Part shown: piece by piece, positions 13,564-14,393 of the stretch
Layout of the letters: each line of letters starts with the position of its first letter
Numbering within the stretch: the first letter of the stretch is position 1
Assembly: GCA_019247975.1 (NCBI GenBank)
Contig: JAFBAD010000120.1
Span: forward strand, 1 to 14,393
Direction of reading: 5' to 3'
From: Acidimicrobiia bacterium
GTDB lineage: Bacteria > Actinomycetota > Acidimicrobiia > Acidimicrobiales > Iamiaceae
Length of the DNA stretch: 14,393 nt
Notes under the pieces: generated by a model
Seen by the model: only the letters and a program-made list of their open reading frames with translations
What the model was told of the DNA's origin: nothing
Database searches by the model: none
Translations under genes and position numbers: made by a program

Positions 13564-14051
13564 CTGCGGCCGTCGGTGGACCACCAGCTGGCGGTCAGCC
13601 GGAGCCCCGCGATCGACCCCCGGGGCATGATCTCCTCGTAGGTCCGCTTGTAGCCGGTGTGCGCGATGCGCCACTCGCCGTCGACCTTGCGGTAGCGGTC
13701 CTCGTAGAAGGCGGCACCCGAGATGGTGAGGTCGAACCGCGTGTCGATGACCGTGTCGATCAGGGCCCACCGGCCCTCGGCCTCGGTGTCGGACGTGAAG
13801 GTGATCTCCGGCTGCGTGCACCGGTGGCTCGAGTGCACGCTCGGGTCGCCCATGGCACCCGAGATGAACTCGACGATCGCGTCGGCGCCGTCGTAGGTGT
13901 GGCGACCTCCGCCGTACGCCGCGGTCGCGTCGTCGGTCAGGAGACCGCGCAGCTCGTCGTAGGTCTTCTGGTCGACGCAGCGCAGGTAGGCGTACTTCAG
14001 CCGCTTGATCCGTTCGAGCTCGACGAGTCGCTCGGGCGTCAGGTCATCCAT
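13551..14051 (-). CDS. SnoaL-like / nuclear transport factor 2-family protein
   Basis: This 166-residue protein has the cone-shaped alpha+beta barrel pattern of the SnoaL_4-type NTF2-like family. An N-terminal helix contains RLVELERIKRLKYAYLRCVD, then QKTYDELRGLLTDDATAAYG. The middle strands include HTYDGADAIVEFISGAMGD, HRCTQPEITFTSDTEAEGRW and ISGAAFYEDRYRKVDGEWRI, followed by AHTGYKRTYEEIM. Members include polyketide cyclases, steroid isomerase/dehydratase-like enzymes and many of unknown activity; no specific reaction can be assigned. I chose ATG 14051 because it opens the first helix and a -10-like TAGCGT ends eight bases before it; an upstream in-frame GTG at 14090 would run through that box. 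It converges on mutY with 12 bases between stops and is divergent from the MBL-fold gene. Confidence 0.8.
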   Translation of the reverse strand: MDDLTPERLVELERIKRLKYAYLRCVDQKTYDELRGLLTDDATAAYGGGRHTYDGADAIVEFISGAMGDPSVHSSHRCTQPEITFTSDTEAEGRWALIDTVIDTRFDLTISGAAFYEDRYRKVDGEWRIAHTGYKRTYEEIMPRGSIAGLRLTASWWSTDGRSELG

Positions 14052-14059
14052 GCGGGGTG

Positions 14060-14065
14060 ACGCTA
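14060..14065 (-). promoter_or_regulatory. Candidate -10 box of the SnoaL-like gene (leaderless)
   Basis: On the minus strand TAGCGT (14065-14060) is followed by eight bases and then the ATG at 14051. A weak -35 candidate GTGACG (14090-14085, four of six bases) lies 19 bases upstream. It falls inside an imperfect palindrome, GTTACG-TG-CGTCAC (14077-14090), that could bind a regulator. No Shine-Dalgarno sequence is present. Confidence 0.4.
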
Positions 14066-14118
14066 CGCGAGGGGCTGTTACGTGCGTCACACGAAGGGCA
14101 TGAACCCGGGGTAACGGG

Positions 14119-14124
14119 TACGTT
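14119..14124 (+). promoter_or_regulatory. Possible -10 box of the MBL-fold gene
   Basis: TACGTT fits TAnnnT and would start transcription near 14131, just ahead of the ribosome binding site AGGGGG at 14136-14141. There is no -35 match in range. Unlike the SnoaL-like gene across the gap, this start would have a short leader with a Shine-Dalgarno sequence. Confidence 0.25.
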
Positions 14125-14149
14125 TTGCACCGAACAGGGGGATGTGCCT

Positions 14150-14393
14150 TTGCTGAACGTGAGCTTCTGGGGCGTCCGAGGTTCGACGCCGTGCCCGTGC
14201 GAGGAGAACCGTCGCTACGGGGGCAACACGGCGTGCGTGGCGCTCGAGGCTCCGGGGCACGAGCCGATCGTGCTCGACCTCGGCACCGGTCTCCGCTTCT
14301 GGGGGACCACCCTTCCGCTCGACGGCTCCTTCCGGGGCAGCGCGCTCGTCACCCACCTGCACTGGGACCACGTGCAGGGCCTCCCGTTCTTCG
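14150..14393 (+). CDS. MBL-fold metallo-hydrolase, N-terminal part (cut by window end)
   Basis: Eighty-one codons are visible. The protein opens with the typical LNVSFWGVRGSTPCP and RYGGNTACVALEAPG, then IVLDLGTGLRFWG, and reaches the metal-binding motif in LVTHLHWDHVQGLPFF (HxHxDH; the first metal-site residues) before the window ends. This N-terminus is characteristic of MBL-fold proteins related to RNase Z, PhnP and class-II cAMP phosphodiesterases, hydrolysing phosphodiesters or similar bonds at a di-metal centre. The exact substrate cannot be told from the fragment. TTG 14150 lies eight bases after AGGGGG and gives the usual short start before FWGVRGS. GTG 14144 is only two bases from that site, so it is a less likely start. 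Confidence 0.85.
   Translation, partial: MLNVSFWGVRGSTPCPCEENRRYGGNTACVALEAPGHEPIVLDLGTGLRFWGTTLPLDGSFRGSALVTHLHWDHVQGLPFF

Overview
The window is a high-GC, gene-dense stretch from a bacterium that looks like an actinobacterium, possibly of the Acidimicrobiia. The basis is the strong G/C bias at third codon positions, frequent GTG/TTG starts, 4-base stop/start overlaps, start codons a few bases after a TAnnnT box (leaderless style), an F420-type PPOX protein of the Rv0121 kind, and an actinobacterial short MutY without a NUDIX-like tail. The placement is an inference; there is no rRNA or other marker here.

Layout. (1) 1-2148, plus strand: the end of a DrrA-type ABC ATPase, its ABC-2 permease (ATGA overlap), and a monomeric sarcosine oxidase-like flavoenzyme. 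(2) 2191-3385, minus strand: a DUF4349 lipoprotein and, one base later, a PPOX/F420-type oxidoreductase. They converge on the flavoenzyme gene at a perfect 18-bp hairpin. (3) 3464-3909, minus strand: a small exported protein whose reading frame is broken by an apparent 1-base frameshift. (4) 4037-7099, plus strand: a tight molybdate uptake operon, an HTH-Mop regulator followed by modA, modB and modC, with overlapping or nearly overlapping stops and starts. It ends in a second copy of the same 18-bp hairpin. (5) 7139-11390, minus strand: a membrane PAS-GGDEF-EAL protein followed after 10 bases by a long acyl-CoA dehydrogenase that matches (2S)-methylsuccinyl-CoA dehydrogenase (Mcd). (6) 11445-13538, plus strand, divergent from (5): a MaoC-fold hydratase of the type found with ethylmalonyl-CoA pathway genes, a membrane-anchored SGNH hydrolase, and MutY. 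(7) 13551-14051, minus strand: a SnoaL-like protein; then, divergent, the start of an MBL-fold hydrolase cut by the window end.

How the parts fit. The mod operon imports molybdate and carries its own probable oxyanion-sensing regulator. Mcd and the MaoC hydratase would catalyse consecutive steps of the ethylmalonyl-CoA pathway (methylsuccinyl-CoA to mesaconyl-CoA to methylmalyl-CoA). They flank, on opposite strands, a cyclic-di-GMP enzyme that is probably co-transcribed with mcd. The identical hairpins at two unrelated convergent junctions look like a genome-wide repeated bidirectional terminator. No gene-free stretch exceeds 300 bases. The larger gaps are 3386-3463 (a promoter), 3910-4036 (divergent promoter region) and 14052-14149 (divergent promoter region). 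I saw no tRNA, rRNA, CRISPR array, insertion sequence or phage gene.
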